A stretch of 64,000 nt of DNA from Methanomassiliicoccus sp. (GTDB lineage: Archaea > Thermoplasmatota > Thermoplasmata > Methanomassiliicoccales > Methanomassiliicoccaceae), in NCBI GenBank assembly GCA_033485155.1, contig JAWQJJ010000003.1, positions 62,001 through 126,000 of the forward strand, read 5' to 3'. The notes beneath the pieces were generated by a model, which saw only the letters and a list, made by a program, of their open reading frames with translations, was not told the origin of the DNA and did not search any database. Every line of letters starts with the position of its first letter. Position 1 is the first letter of the stretch. This document shows, in pieces, positions 54,244 through 63,693 of this stretch. The translations under genes and the position numbers were made by a program.

Positions 54244-54441
54244 GAGGATTATTCTTCCTTCAAGTCATATTCCGCTGATACGCCATATGCCATTTTCGTC
54301 GCATCTAGCCCGGACACGATCCGCAAGTTCTATGCTGACATCGAGCGTGCTAATGTAGGCAAGCAGCTCCGGCCGGCATGGAGAGAGACGCCGGTAATTC
54401 GATCGTCAAATACATCAGTTCCAAGAAACCGTTGGACTTAA
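54244..54441 (+). pseudogene. Protein-like fragment without a start, left of tRNA-Arg
   Basis: The frame reads DYSSFKSYSADTPYAIFVAS, then SPDTIRKFYADIERANVGKQ and stops at 54439-54441. It looks like real protein sequence but lacks any start codon and is bounded upstream by a stop. No family recognised. Probably the scrap of a gene broken when the island was rearranged. Confidence 0.3.
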
Positions 54442-54500
54442 TTGCACGCAGACTCCCCCTTATTGATTTTAAAAATGATGCATCTGGATGTGAAAGGGAG

Positions 54501-54575
54501 CGCACACGGAGGGATTCGAACCCTCGACTTGCAGCTTAGGAGGCTGCCGCCATATCCAAGCTAGGCCACGTGTGC
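54501..54575 (-). tRNA. tRNA-Arg (anticodon CCU)
   Basis: A complete cloverleaf on the minus strand. Acceptor GCACACG pairs with CGTGTGC, anticodon stem GCAGC/GCTGC encloses loop CTCCTAA (anticodon CCT), and T arm GAGGG-TTCGAAT-CCCTC is canonical. Discriminator G, no encoded CCA, no intron. It reads AGG. Confidence 0.93.
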
Positions 54576-54628
54576 TTAGACGAGCGAAAAGGGGATTGAA
54601 TAGAAAAGGTTTGGGTTCGAGAGCGAGC

Positions 54629-55399
54629 TTATTCGTCCTGGGGGATCTCTTCGGGAGCGATCTCCTCGGGAGCCGGCTCTTCCTTGGGGGCCTCAGCCGG
54701 CTTCACGTATTCCTCGATGAAGCTGACCTTGTCCGCATTCATTCCCTCGCGGAGGTCGGCGACGACCCTGTACTTGGCGAGGAGCCACTTCTGGTCGTAC
54801 TTGCAGACATCGGGGAGCACTATGCTCACGGCGCTGCCGTCGACGGTAATGCCGAAGTTCTCCGAGGTCCCGTAGTCCATCTCGAGGATGGCCTTGACCT
54901 TCTCCTCATCGTCCTGGGCCTTGGACAGCACCTTGAAGTGGTACTTCAGGCTCTTTCCGGCCAAACGGCGGTTGAAGTCCACGCGGACGCGGCCGGCGGT
55001 GATAGCGGTCACGATGCCCGGACGGTTCTTGATGTTGACCTCCATTCCGATGTGGGGCTCGATGTCCTGCTTCAGGAACTCCCTGAGCGCGATGAGGTCG
55101 ACCAGCTTCGGGTCACGGGGGCCCGCGGCCTTTTCTGCGGAGATGACGATGTCGTACTCCTTGCCGATTTCGGCGCCCTCGAGGGCTTCTTCCAAACCCT
55201 GGAAGATCCTGCCTCCGCCGACCAGAACGGGGATGGAGTGGTACTCGATTTTCTCGTTGTAGACGCCGGCGTCCTTGGCGGTCTGAGCGTTGGTGGTGTC
55301 GAACAGCTCGTTCGAGTCCTCGACCCAGCCGTCAAAGTCCATGCGTACAATATCTCCCTTTACGACCTTGTCGGCCTGGTTTGCGTTTTCGCTAGACAT
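54629..55399 (-). CDS. FKBP-type peptidyl-prolyl isomerase, archaeal long type
   Basis: 256 residues. The FKBP domain (VVKGDIVRMDFDGWVEDSNE, LVGGGRIFQGLEEALEGAEIG) carries the IF insert typical of archaeal/SlyD-like chaperone FKBPs. An added C-terminal domain of about 100 residues follows, with an acidic Pro/Glu tail (EEPAPEEIAPEEIPQDE). The ATG at 55399 has GGTGAT upstream; the longer open frame to 55576 lacks conservation. Acts as a folding helper and chaperone in the cytoplasm. Confidence 0.9.
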   Translation of the reverse strand: MSSENANQADKVVKGDIVRMDFDGWVEDSNELFDTTNAQTAKDAGVYNEKIEYHSIPVLVGGGRIFQGLEEALEGAEIGKEYDIVISAEKAAGPRDPKLVDLIALREFLKQDIEPHIGMEVNIKNRPGIVTAITAGRVRVDFNRRLAGKSLKYHFKVLSKAQDDEEKVKAILEMDYGTSENFGITVDGSAVSIVLPDVCKYDQKWLLAKYRVVADLREGMNADKVSFIEEYVKPAEAPKEEPAPEEIAPEEIPQDE

Positions 55400-55591
55400 G
55401 AAATCACCTGAAGTCAATGGCTGAATATGGAGTGGTGTGATTAATTCGTCATTTTTATACTTTGTGGTTTTCCGCTGTCCCAGAATCGTCTGCCATACCC
55501 TGATCGCTAGCACCACGCATCCATGTCTGGAACCGAGGGCGTTTGTCGTTTCCCAACCTATTAAATGGAGAAGCATTATTCGAGGTCACAG

Positions 55592-55668
55592 GCCACCATA
55601 GCCTAGCCCGGTAGAGCGGCTGACTTGTAATCAGCAGGTCGCGTGTTCGAATCACGCTGGTGGCTCCA
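55592..55668 (+). tRNA. tRNA-Thr (anticodon UGU), CCA encoded
   Basis: Acceptor GCCACCA pairs with TGGTGGC, anticodon stem GCTGA/TCAGC encloses CTTGTAA (anticodon TGT), T arm GCGTG-TTCGAAT-CACGC. The discriminator T is followed by an encoded CCA (55666-55668). Immediately downstream lies a truncated methyltransferase gene. Confidence 0.93.
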
Positions 55669-55779
55669 CCCCCGTCCACCTTCAGTCAAGATCGGATGAT
55701 CTTGACAGCATCCGCGGATGACGTCCTCCCTTCTTCCTTTGGGAGTCCGGAAACCTGGCGAGGTCGGGGTCAGGATCCC

Positions 55780-56110
55780 GCTTCGTATCAGGTGCCATAT
55801 TGGTCTGGACACGATGTTGTCATCGATGAGCGTATCACCGACCACGCCGAGCTGACCAGCCAGTACTTCGGCCAGGGGCTTCTGCGGTACGATTCTCCCA
55901 ACAACTACACCGATTTCGATGAACATATCCGAGATCGTTTACTCGCCAACCGCCGCCGGGTTGAAGTTTAGATGGCTGCACGAGACCCGGCTAAGATACT
56001 TCAAAGGGTACCCGCTCAGGAGGAAGCAGGAGGATGGGCATTGGGAGTTACCTGACGGCAACGGTGACATCTCTCTGACCTTTTTCCTCCTCGCCGAACG
56101 GCCGGGCTAG
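55780..56110 (+). pseudogene. 3' remnant of a SAM-dependent methyltransferase, frameshifted
   Basis: The first frame gives SQYFGQGLLRYDSPNNYTDF; the next frame continues ISEIVYSPTAAGLKFRWLHE, then EDGHWELPDGNGDISLTFFL. This order matches the C-terminal part of class I methyltransferases of the Methyltransf_11 type. A one-base shift lies near 55922-55930 and the N-terminal two-thirds, including the SAM motif, are absent. The remnant begins just past tRNA-Thr, so truncation may result from integration or deletion at the tRNA. Confidence 0.6.
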
Positions 56111-56454
56111 AGCCAGACAGTATCGTCCTCCCGGTAATCGATCTTCATTACCATGAAGCCAAAGTCCGCCTCTACCAAGGGCATGCCATGGACCTCCCCT
56201 GGCTCACAGACGATGATATCTCCGGCCTCGGCGTCTACTCGGGTATCGTCGATGGTGATCGATCCCCTCGCTAGCACAAAGAAAACCTCGGTCTGGATAC
56301 GGTGATAGTGCGGGGGCACGGTGTCCCCTTTCCTGAAGCGCACCTCCTGTAGCAGGTCCACCTCTTGGGGGAGGACCCCCTCCAGGACCATTCGCCTCTT
56401 GCAATATCCCCGCCCCTGCTCCCACGCCCCCTCCGCCGCGCTAAACTTACGCAT
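56107..56454 (-). CDS. Cupin-domain protein
   Basis: 115 residues forming a single cupin barrel: KGDTVPPHYHRIQTEVFFVL (metal ligands His, His, Glu) and AGDIIVCEPGEVHGM (second His). It may be a sugar or amino-acid metabolic enzyme or a ligand sensor. Its ATG at 56454 follows the aminotransferase stop (56459) by 4 nt, with GAGGTC between, so the two are an operon. Confidence 0.82.
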   Translation of the reverse strand: MRKFSAAEGAWEQGRGYCKRRMVLEGVLPQEVDLLQEVRFRKGDTVPPHYHRIQTEVFFVLARGSITIDDTRVDAEAGDIIVCEPGEVHGMPLVEADFGFMVMKIDYREDDTVWL

Positions 56455-56458
56455 GACC

Positions 56459-57784
56459 TCACTTCGCCAGGTCCCGAAACGCCGAGTCCAGGATGTCAAC
56501 GCCCTCATCGATGAAATCATTGTCGGCGATGAGGGGCGGGATGTACCGTATTGTCGATCGACCAGCCGGCAGGAGGATAAGCCCTCTCTTCCAGCATAGC
56601 TCGATCATACGGTCCCGTTCCTGGACCGCGTGCTCCTTGGTCCTGCGGTCCTTGACCAGCTCGGTAGCCTGCATCAGCCCCATCCCGCGCACGTCCCCGA
56701 TTATCTCGTAGCGGTCCTGGAGCTCCTCCAGCCTCTGGTGGAGGTAGTTACCCACGCGGGCCGCGTTCTCCACCAGGTTATCTGATTCCATCACATCGAA
56801 GGTCGCCAACGATGACGCGCACGCCAACAGGTTTCCGCCGAAGGTGTTAGAATGCACCCCGGGCTCGGGGTCCATATGCCGGGGGAAGATCGTGGCGCCC
56901 ATTGGCACCCCCGAGGCCAACGCCTTGGACGTGCAAAGAAAGTCCGGAGCGACGTCGAAGTGCTCGATGGCCCATAGCCGGCCGGTCCGTCCCATCCCAG
57001 CCTGGACCTCATCGTCCACCAGCAGGATGCCGTAGGACCTGCAGATCCTGGCCAGCTCCTTCACGAAGGGGGTGGGAGGGACGACATAGCCGCCCTCGCC
57101 GAGGACAGGTTCAAGAAATATCGCCGCCACCTCCTCAGGGGGCACTACGGTCTGGAAGTAGATTTCCTCGATCACCTTGGCGCACTGTGTACCACAGGAG
57201 CCGCTCTCCAGACAGTATGGGCAGCGATAGCAGTATGCATAAGGGACATGTTGCACTCCGGGAACGGTGGGAAAGAACCTCCTCCGCTGCCCGACCTTGC
57301 TCGAGGTCAGTGAGAGGGAGCCCATGGTGCGGCCGTGGAAGCATCCGATAAACCCGATGAACATCTTCCTCTTGGTGTACCACCTCGTCAGCTTCAGGGC
57401 CGCCTCGATCGACTCCGTCCCGCTGTTGGAGAAGAAGACCTTCTTTTCCCAGTGGCCCGGCGTGACCTCGTCGAGCTTACGGGCTAGCTTGGCCTGGGCC
57501 TCGTAGTAGAAGTCCGTGCCGGCGAAGTGGAACAGACGCTCGGCCTGGTCCTGCACCGCCCGCACGATCCGGGGGTCGCTATGCCCTACATTCATCACCG
57601 ACACCCCACTGGAGAAGTCCAGATAGGTGTTGTCGTCGACATCGGTGACCATGCCGCCCTTGGCATGGGAGACCACCACCGGGGAGGTCTTGGTGCTCGT
57701 GGCGATGTACCGAACGTCCTCTCTGATAACATCCCTGGCCTTAGGTCCAGGCGGTTCCACCCGAATGCTCGCAATCCTCCCCAT
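56459..57784 (-). CDS. Class III aminotransferase (ornithine/GABA/racemase group)
   Basis: 441-residue fold-type I PLP enzyme. Seen: FFSNSGTESIEAALKLTRWY, GCFHGRTMGSLSLTSSK, VDDEVQAGMGRTGRLWA, the PLP Lys in TSKALASGVPMGA. An insertion with five Cys (CYRCPYCLESGSCGTQC) is present, as in the archaeal acetylornithine-like group, which includes amino-acid racemases. Substrate is not fixed by sequence. It precedes and is co-transcribed with the cupin gene. Confidence 0.88.
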   Translation of the reverse strand: MGRIASIRVEPPGPKARDVIREDVRYIATSTKTSPVVVSHAKGGMVTDVDDNTYLDFSSGVSVMNVGHSDPRIVRAVQDQAERLFHFAGTDFYYEAQAKLARKLDEVTPGHWEKKVFFSNSGTESIEAALKLTRWYTKRKMFIGFIGCFHGRTMGSLSLTSSKVGQRRRFFPTVPGVQHVPYAYCYRCPYCLESGSCGTQCAKVIEEIYFQTVVPPEEVAAIFLEPVLGEGGYVVPPTPFVKELARICRSYGILLVDDEVQAGMGRTGRLWAIEHFDVAPDFLCTSKALASGVPMGATIFPRHMDPEPGVHSNTFGGNLLACASSLATFDVMESDNLVENAARVGNYLHQRLEELQDRYEIIGDVRGMGLMQATELVKDRRTKEHAVQERDRMIELCWKRGLILLPAGRSTIRYIPPLIADNDFIDEGVDILDSAFRDLAK

Positions 57785-57910
57785 GATATCTCCTCATCCG
57801 ATGACTACACAGCTCACCATATTTCTCGGTTTACGAGGAAAGACCTAAGCTTTTCCGTTCTAAGGAATCAACTACTTATACTCGTATGACCAAAGGGGGG
57901 CCGGTAAGAG

Positions 57911-59086
57911 ATGGCGAACAAGAAAAAGAGCAAGGGTTATGGCAATCTTTGGATCATCGCGATCGGCCTTATTGGGGCCTTCGTGCTTGCAACCGTTATC
58001 GCCCCCCAGCTCACCGGCCATGGGCAAACCAATTCCAACAACGGATGGAACACCGACATGCCCAGCGGACAGGCCGTCTTCTCCGCTCCTAACACCACTC
58101 TGTCCGGATCTGGCCTGCAGATCAATGAAGTGGCCGATTTCAGCGCCTATGCTTCACCGGTGGAGGACACCACGGGCAGCGGCGGCGTCTTCGCCTGGAT
58201 ATTTCAGATTGATGGTGCCGGCGGTAACTTGGGCGTCGCCAACGTCGGCTATGACGGTGGAGCCAGCTCGGTGGAGTGGTCCAATGCCAGCAGTGGCGCC
58301 ATCGTGGGTGTCGGTCCTCGATTCGTCCAGGGACCCGGCGCTGTGTCTATGGGGGTCTCCTCAGCCCTCTCCATTTCCATGACCGCAGCGGGAACCTATA
58401 CGCTGAAGATCTGGATCGCTTCCACCCACACCAACACCTCGGATATCAGGCCGAGCAACTATACCTCGGTGAGCCCGATGGTGATGATTACCCTTAACGT
58501 GGTGAAGCCGACGAATTCCTCGGTCAGCGTGGACCAAGAGATGAGCGTCCCGTCCTCCGACATTGCCCGGGGACAGTGGACGAGCTTCATTGTGACCACC
58601 ACGGCAACGGGTACGGGGAGATGGTCCGAACCCATAACGATTCACATCGCCATAGAAAAGAAATCGATCAAGTTGTCGGACCTCTCCCTCAGAGTGAACA
58701 CTGGTAGCAGTTACACCTCCCCCGGGCGCACCGATGAGGGGGACCGGCTGGTCGCGTCGATCGCGACTGTGACGCCCCTGACCGGAAGGTCGGACCCTGA
58801 GACCGGTACCGCCACCACGGTCCTGCAGATCAACTTCACCACTTCCGGCTCGTACGAACTGACCTCCTGGGCGGAGAGCAGCAGTGGAAGCCAGCTGTCC
58901 CAGGTCACCTCGGACACCCTGACGGTAGGGAGCACAGCGGTCATCCCGACGCCCGAACCGATAGACACCAATGACACCAACACCACCGAGCCGAGCCAAA
59001 ACAACACCACGCCGGTGACCCCGGCGGTTAATACTTCCATCGTGGAAAACATCGCCGCTACCGTGGCCACCAGATACGGCGATTAA
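57911..59086 (+). CDS. Surface-anchored Ser/Thr-rich protein
   Basis: 391 residues: basic start (ANKKKSKGYG), one hydrophobic helix (LWIIAIGLIGAFVLATVIAP), two or three beta-rich domains with many Ser/Thr and Asn sites, and a Thr/Asn/Pro-rich stalk (PEPIDTNDTNTTEPSQNNTT). It has no Cys. TATA ACTTATAC at about 57873-57880. Likely exported and glycosylated. It opens a three-gene plus-strand cluster, but a T-run (59119-59124) after its stop suggests a separate transcript from the next two. Confidence 0.65.
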   Translation: MANKKKSKGYGNLWIIAIGLIGAFVLATVIAPQLTGHGQTNSNNGWNTDMPSGQAVFSAPNTTLSGSGLQINEVADFSAYASPVEDTTGSGGVFAWIFQIDGAGGNLGVANVGYDGGASSVEWSNASSGAIVGVGPRFVQGPGAVSMGVSSALSISMTAAGTYTLKIWIASTHTNTSDIRPSNYTSVSPMVMITLNVVKPTNSSVSVDQEMSVPSSDIARGQWTSFIVTTTATGTGRWSEPITIHIAIEKKSIKLSDLSLRVNTGSSYTSPGRTDEGDRLVASIATVTPLTGRSDPETGTATTVLQINFTTSGSYELTSWAESSSGSQLSQVTSDTLTVGSTAVIPTPEPIDTNDTNTTEPSQNNTTPVTPAVNTSIVENIAATVATRYGD

Positions 59087-59218
59087 GCCATTTCCTTCCA
59101 TTTTATATGGCCGGACCGTTTTTTATCTGACCCGTAACCATCATCATGATCATGGCGAACTCTGCCCATGCCGACCATGGAAGGTAAGATATATCACTAG
59201 TGGCAAAAAATACTGCAG

Positions 59219-60043
59219 ATGAAGGCAGCCGTCAGAGCTCTGAGCACCATCTCCCTTGTTTGGACGCTCCTCACCTTCGTCCTGATCGGCCTGATGATGG
59301 TGCCGGTCGTCCCGGGGGCAGTTCAGGTACAGCTGCCTCCTCCCGACAGCTGGGTCACCTCCATTGAAGATAACCAGGTCATCATGACCAACAACCTCAG
59401 CATCCGCAATGGTGGCTTGTTCCCCTTCAATGATATATACTTCGTTCTCGAGCTCTACGGCACCGACAACGCCGTACTGGCCGCTTTCAATTCGACCAAG
59501 ACCGACATCGGACCGAACGCATGGACCACGATCCCAGTCATGTTCCATGTCAATCGAACGGCCTTCGAGAACTTCAGAGTGCGAGATATGCTGTTCGACC
59601 AGGTGACCGTGGGGGGCCTGGTGTACTTCAATGTAAGGTACCTGTTCGACCTCCGCGCCCAGGTCGGGCTCAACAGCAGCATAACCCTCGGTCCGCTTAT
59701 CAAGTCGCATTTTGACCTCAGCCGGGCCTCCCTTTCCCAGCTGGACGGCAACAGCTCCCTTGTCATGCCATATTACATGAACAGCTCAGGCGTACTCTAC
59801 GGTCGAAACCTCTCGATCTCGGGCACCATCAGAAACGAGACCCAGGACTTTGGCACGTTCAACCAGACTATCCCCTTGGGGGGCAATGGGAGCGGCGATC
59901 TTACGATAGACCTGGCCCCAGGGACATACGAGCATCTGAACAGCTCCTCCGACCGCCTGACAATCAACGTCACGGTGACCGCAGGTGACTTCTCCTGGAA
60001 TCATCAGCAGGAGCGAGATTGGCGGCCTCCGCCAGGCGGGTGA
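59219..60043 (+). CDS. Membrane-anchored extracellular protein with LEA-like domain
   Basis: 274 residues. N-terminal hydrophobic segment (ISLVWTLLTFVLIGLMMVPV) then a beta-sandwich region (TNNLSIRNGGLFPFNDIYFV and LELYGTDNAVLAAFNSTKTD) that resembles LEA14-like domains, with many N-glycosylation sites. Its stop overlaps the start of the next gene (TGATG), so it is coupled to the four-repeat membrane protein. A TATA-like AGATATATC lies about 27-34 nt upstream, giving a leaderless start. Inference: extracellular partner of the membrane protein. Confidence 0.6.
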   Translation: MKAAVRALSTISLVWTLLTFVLIGLMMVPVVPGAVQVQLPPPDSWVTSIEDNQVIMTNNLSIRNGGLFPFNDIYFVLELYGTDNAVLAAFNSTKTDIGPNAWTTIPVMFHVNRTAFENFRVRDMLFDQVTVGGLVYFNVRYLFDLRAQVGLNSSITLGPLIKSHFDLSRASLSQLDGNSSLVMPYYMNSSGVLYGRNLSISGTIRNETQDFGTFNQTIPLGGNGSGDLTIDLAPGTYEHLNSSSDRLTINVTVTAGDFSWNHQQERDWRPPPGG

Positions 60044-62340
60044 TGGAAATGATCGATGGCAGCCCTGATCAGACCACCGCCCCCATCCGTAGAAGGCTTA
60101 CCCGCCTGGGCCTAGCTCAAGGGACCGTATCTGATGCGGTGACGGTCGCGGGGGTTAAGGCTGTCATCTTCATCGTTGTACCGTTCGTCCTCACAACCTT
60201 GCTGTTATTGGGGGCCGAAGGTGACCAGACCATTTCCGGGTTAGAGGAGGTGAGGACCAACGCGATATTATTCGGAGTGCCCGTGGTGATCATCTCGTTC
60301 GCGTGGGCCTATCACCTGAGGATCACCAAGGCCCGCATGCTCTTCGGCCTCATCGGAGCGGCGTTCCTGGTCATCTACAGCTATGGCATATTCCTGACCG
60401 GCGGCTTCAGCCGGGCGATGACGGGGTTCGGTTGGGTCCTGCCTGCTATCCAGCTCTTCGGCCTCTCGTGCTATCTCGCGCTGGGCAGTGCCACTAGGTT
60501 CGTCAGGGACTACCAGTTCTTCAGAACGGCGTTAGCCAGGTCAACAAGTTCAGCCCCCGATTACAGGCCCAAGCTCGGCGCGGGGGAGTTCGATCTCCGG
60601 TTGGGGAGCTACGCCGCCGCAGCCTCCTCCACGAACCGGTTCATCGGACAGGTGGTCGTGCGCTGGTCCTTCGTTCTCCTGGCCTTTGCTTGGCTGTTCT
60701 CCCTCCTGGGCTTCGATTCGACGGGCAATGGCGCGGCGTTCATCGACATCATCACCAATATGGTGGGGCTCATTCTGCTGTTGGGAATCCCCATGGTCGT
60801 CCTGGCCTGGTTCAAAGGATTCTATCCCAAGGGGACCATCTCGAGGACCGTCTTCGATGTGAGCACCTCGCTGACCTTCGTGCTCCTCATCTTCGTCATC
60901 TTCGCCCTGAGTGGCCTTCCCCAGGCTGCCCGGACGTCAGACGTCGATTTTCCGATCTGGCCCATCGTGATCGCCCTGGCTCTTTGGGCAGCCATCGATG
61001 TCTTCCGGGCTATCGGTGAGTTTTGGGACGAACGCCGGCCATGGAAGATCCGGAACGGTTTCGAGGTGAGCAGAAAGAAGCGCTCCTGGTCGGCCCATCC
61101 GGATTCCCGAATCTATGAGATCAGCCCGGCCATTGGGAACACCAGCCGCGGTCTGGCCATGGCCCAGAAGACGTTCTTCAGGTTCGTGACGTTGGTCGTG
61201 ATATTTGTCATCCTCTCCTTGGCCGCCGGACGGGCTGCTGGCGTTCAGACCGGTCCGCTCTTCGACGCGATGAGGAACATGGTGTACCTGGTGCTCCTGT
61301 TCGGCTCCCTGCTCACGGTCATCTCCTTTGGACGGGGGTTCTATCCAGCCGGCAGTCTGGGTCGGTTGCTGGTGGGTCTTCTCCTCGTGCCAGGCCTTTT
61401 CCTCTATGTGTTCTCGACGTTCCTGACGCCCGCCGTAGAGGATGCTTGCCGCCAGGCCGGGCTGATAATCCCGTTCAACCTTGTGGTAACGCTGGTCATC
61501 GTTTCCATACTGTTCGTGGGGTTCCTGCAAGTGACCGAGTTCATCGATGCCCGAAGGGCTTGGCTGACCTCAGTAGGGAGGAGGGTCAAGCCGCTGAAGC
61601 CAATAAAGAAGATGACTCGCATCCAGGAGTTCCGGTTCCGTTTCGGCAGCACTTATGAAGGGACGAGATGGGCCCGCAAGGGGATTGTCCGATATCTCTA
61701 CTACACCACGATCATTATCATCGTGATACTCACGGTGATCGAGAGCACAGGCTACTCGATCGGCGGCATCGACCTTTCCGGCCTGGATACGAACCTGCGG
61801 CAGACGTACATCTTCATCGTCCTCTTGGCCATCCCTCTGGCAGCGGCCAGGGCGATCTACGGCTTCTATCAAGCGGGATCGACCTCCAAGCTGACCTTCG
61901 GATTGATCATGTGCCTCGTTGGCGCTTCATATACCTATCTAGCCCTTCAAGGCGGGCATATTGTCCGGGGAGGAGACCTGGGCAGGGTCAAGGCCGGTAT
62001 GGCTGTAGACTTCACCTTCATCGTCTACGCCTTCCTGATCGGCTGGAGCATCTTCGTCCTCATGGTCCTGGTCGAGTATCTGCTATATCGTCGGGAGTGG
62101 GTAGCTAACGATTACCATCCCGTCACCTCGACCGAGGTGCAAGCGCTCAACAGGGAACAGAGGCTCATAGAGAAGGAGGAAAACAGGGCCAAGCGGGTGC
62201 AGGTGGAGGGCCTTACCTACGCCGAGGTGGAAGCAGAGGAAGCGCCTGATGCGGAGGCCGATGTCGAGGAGGAGATCAGGCAGGAAATAGGGGAGGATGC
62301 CCTCCGCTCGTCCAAGGCCGCGGTGAGAAAGACACCTTGA
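60043..62340 (+). CDS. Polytopic membrane protein with about four internal repeats
   Basis: 765 residues with at least a dozen membrane helices and a soluble acidic tail (VEAEEAPDAEADVEEEIRQE). Segments at about 60307, 60819, 61335 and 61861 repeat a helix-loop-helix: YHLRITKARMLFGL, KGFYPKGTISRTVFD, RGFYPAGSLGRLLVGL, YGFYQAGSTSKLTFGL, spaced roughly 171-175 residues. Loop segments before them also align. No known transporter family is recognised. The ATG at 60043 overlaps the upstream stop. Confidence 0.7.
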   Translation: MEMIDGSPDQTTAPIRRRLTRLGLAQGTVSDAVTVAGVKAVIFIVVPFVLTTLLLLGAEGDQTISGLEEVRTNAILFGVPVVIISFAWAYHLRITKARMLFGLIGAAFLVIYSYGIFLTGGFSRAMTGFGWVLPAIQLFGLSCYLALGSATRFVRDYQFFRTALARSTSSAPDYRPKLGAGEFDLRLGSYAAAASSTNRFIGQVVVRWSFVLLAFAWLFSLLGFDSTGNGAAFIDIITNMVGLILLLGIPMVVLAWFKGFYPKGTISRTVFDVSTSLTFVLLIFVIFALSGLPQAARTSDVDFPIWPIVIALALWAAIDVFRAIGEFWDERRPWKIRNGFEVSRKKRSWSAHPDSRIYEISPAIGNTSRGLAMAQKTFFRFVTLVVIFVILSLAAGRAAGVQTGPLFDAMRNMVYLVLLFGSLLTVISFGRGFYPAGSLGRLLVGLLLVPGLFLYVFSTFLTPAVEDACRQAGLIIPFNLVVTLVIVSILFVGFLQVTEFIDARRAWLTSVGRRVKPLKPIKKMTRIQEFRFRFGSTYEGTRWARKGIVRYLYYTTIIIIVILTVIESTGYSIGGIDLSGLDTNLRQTYIFIVLLAIPLAAARAIYGFYQAGSTSKLTFGLIMCLVGASYTYLALQGGHIVRGGDLGRVKAGMAVDFTFIVYAFLIGWSIFVLMVLVEYLLYRREWVANDYHPVTSTEVQALNREQRLIEKEENRAKRVQVEGLTYAEVEAEEAPDAEADVEEEIRQEIGEDALRSSKAAVRKTP

Positions 62341-62382
62341 ACTTCGAATAGGGAGCGTGGGAGGCCGGTGACGCGCTGATCG

Positions 62383-62871
62383 TCACGGTTCGCTCGTGAT
62401 ACGATTCACGAACGCCCCCACCCGCTTCTCCCACCCTTCCACCAGGGGCCCTTTCATGCTCTCCGGGTCGACGAACGCGGCCATCTCCGCCACCTTCACC
62501 ATGCCCTTGGCCCGGAGTTGCTCGTCGATCATTGGCAGCGTGCGGCAGAGCTTCTGCAGCTCTTCCTCCGTTGGCATCCTCCCTGTCACCTTGTCCGGCC
62601 TGGGCGCGCTCAAGGTGGCGAAGACCGCATACCGCGTCCCGGGAGGCAGGGTCAACCGCTTGAGGAATCGAATGACATTACCGGGCGCCTTCCCGAAGTG
62701 AGTGGGCGAACCGAGGATGTATAGCTCGGCGGGTAGCGGATCCTTTGGGCTCGCCTCGCTCATGTGATGCACGCTCACATCGTCGTTCCTAGCCACAAGC
62801 AACCGCCTTATCTCCTCGGCCACCCTTGCCCCATTGCCGTACTTCGATCCATGATAGATCTCGACCCTCAT
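62383..62871 (-). CDS. Flavodoxin-family protein
   Basis: 162 residues with a flavodoxin-like FMN site: VEIYHGSKYGNGARVAEEIR (phosphate loop), YILGSPTHFGKAPGNV, and VFATLSAPRPDKVTGR. It resembles the flavodoxin_5/HemG-like group. It likely carries electrons or reduces a small substrate. Convergent with the four-repeat membrane gene. Confidence 0.8.
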   Translation of the reverse strand: MRVEIYHGSKYGNGARVAEEIRRLLVARNDDVSVHHMSEASPKDPLPAELYILGSPTHFGKAPGNVIRFLKRLTLPPGTRYAVFATLSAPRPDKVTGRMPTEEELQKLCRTLPMIDEQLRAKGMVKVAEMAAFVDPESMKGPLVEGWEKRVGAFVNRITSEP

Positions 62872-63009
62872 CCTTGAACCCCGATGATGATTGTCGTCAG
62901 CGGTTTATCCAAGTTGGGGCCATCGGTCGAGGGCGTCGACGCGGTGCAGGGACCAGGCGCGGCTTGGTGGTCGCATCCTGCCTTGAAGTAATGTTAAGGC
63001 CGCGGCCCC

Positions 63010-63693
63010 TCAGTCCTCGGCTTCCATCTTTTCTGCCGACTCGATGCACTTCGAGAGGATGGCATAGGCCTGCATCATGTCGTCCTCGCTGACGATGAAA
63101 ATGGTGTCGGTGAACACGCTGACCGACTCGAGAACATTGATGCCCCCGTCCGCGAGGTTATTGGCCAGGAAAGCGAACACGCCGCTGGTCTCGGCGATGC
63201 GCTCCGGGGAGCGGACCGATATCTCCACCAGCCCCATGCGGATCTTGACCACGTTCTCCTGCCCCACCGCGTTGACGACCTCGTTCTTGAGCTTCTCGTC
63301 GGCGATGATGGTTATGGCATGGGTTCCCTGGATGACCTGCATGATGGACTTGTCGTTGAACAGCTTCTTGAGGACCGCCTCAAGACGGTGAAGGACCGTC
63401 CAATCGTTCTTGGCAGTGATGATGGCGATCTTCGTCTTAAGTTCCAAGCGGGAGTTGCGCAGTACCCTGAGGATCTCTTTCTCATGGTCCTGCCTTCCGA
63501 GCTTCACCGCGTAACGGCGACAGGCGATCATTACCGCCTCCTCGTTGGCGATGGAGAGATCCTTCATGATCAGCCTCGCCAGGGAAGAATAGTTGATAAG
63601 ATCCTTGGAAATGCAGTCCTTAATGCTGGGATGAGCATCAATATAGATTCGGGTGCGCTCGGCGATGCTCTCCTTGGGCATTTCCTTTTTCAT
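63010..63693 (-). CDS. ACT-domain regulatory protein
   Basis: 227 residues. An N-terminal helical part (SIAERTRIYIDAHPSIKDCI) resembles a winged-helix-type module, followed by two ACT-like halves (AIITAKNDWTVLHRLEAVLK; ISVRSPERIAETSGVFAFLA with NLADGGINVLE). ACT domains bind amino acids and control enzymes or transcription. A TATA-like ATTATTATAC near 63716-63725 precedes the ATG. Stand-alone. Confidence 0.8.
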   Translation of the reverse strand: MKKEMPKESIAERTRIYIDAHPSIKDCISKDLINYSSLARLIMKDLSIANEEAVMIACRRYAVKLGRQDHEKEILRVLRNSRLELKTKIAIITAKNDWTVLHRLEAVLKKLFNDKSIMQVIQGTHAITIIADEKLKNEVVNAVGQENVVKIRMGLVEISVRSPERIAETSGVFAFLANNLADGGINVLESVSVFTDTIFIVSEDDMMQAYAILSKCIESAEKMEAED

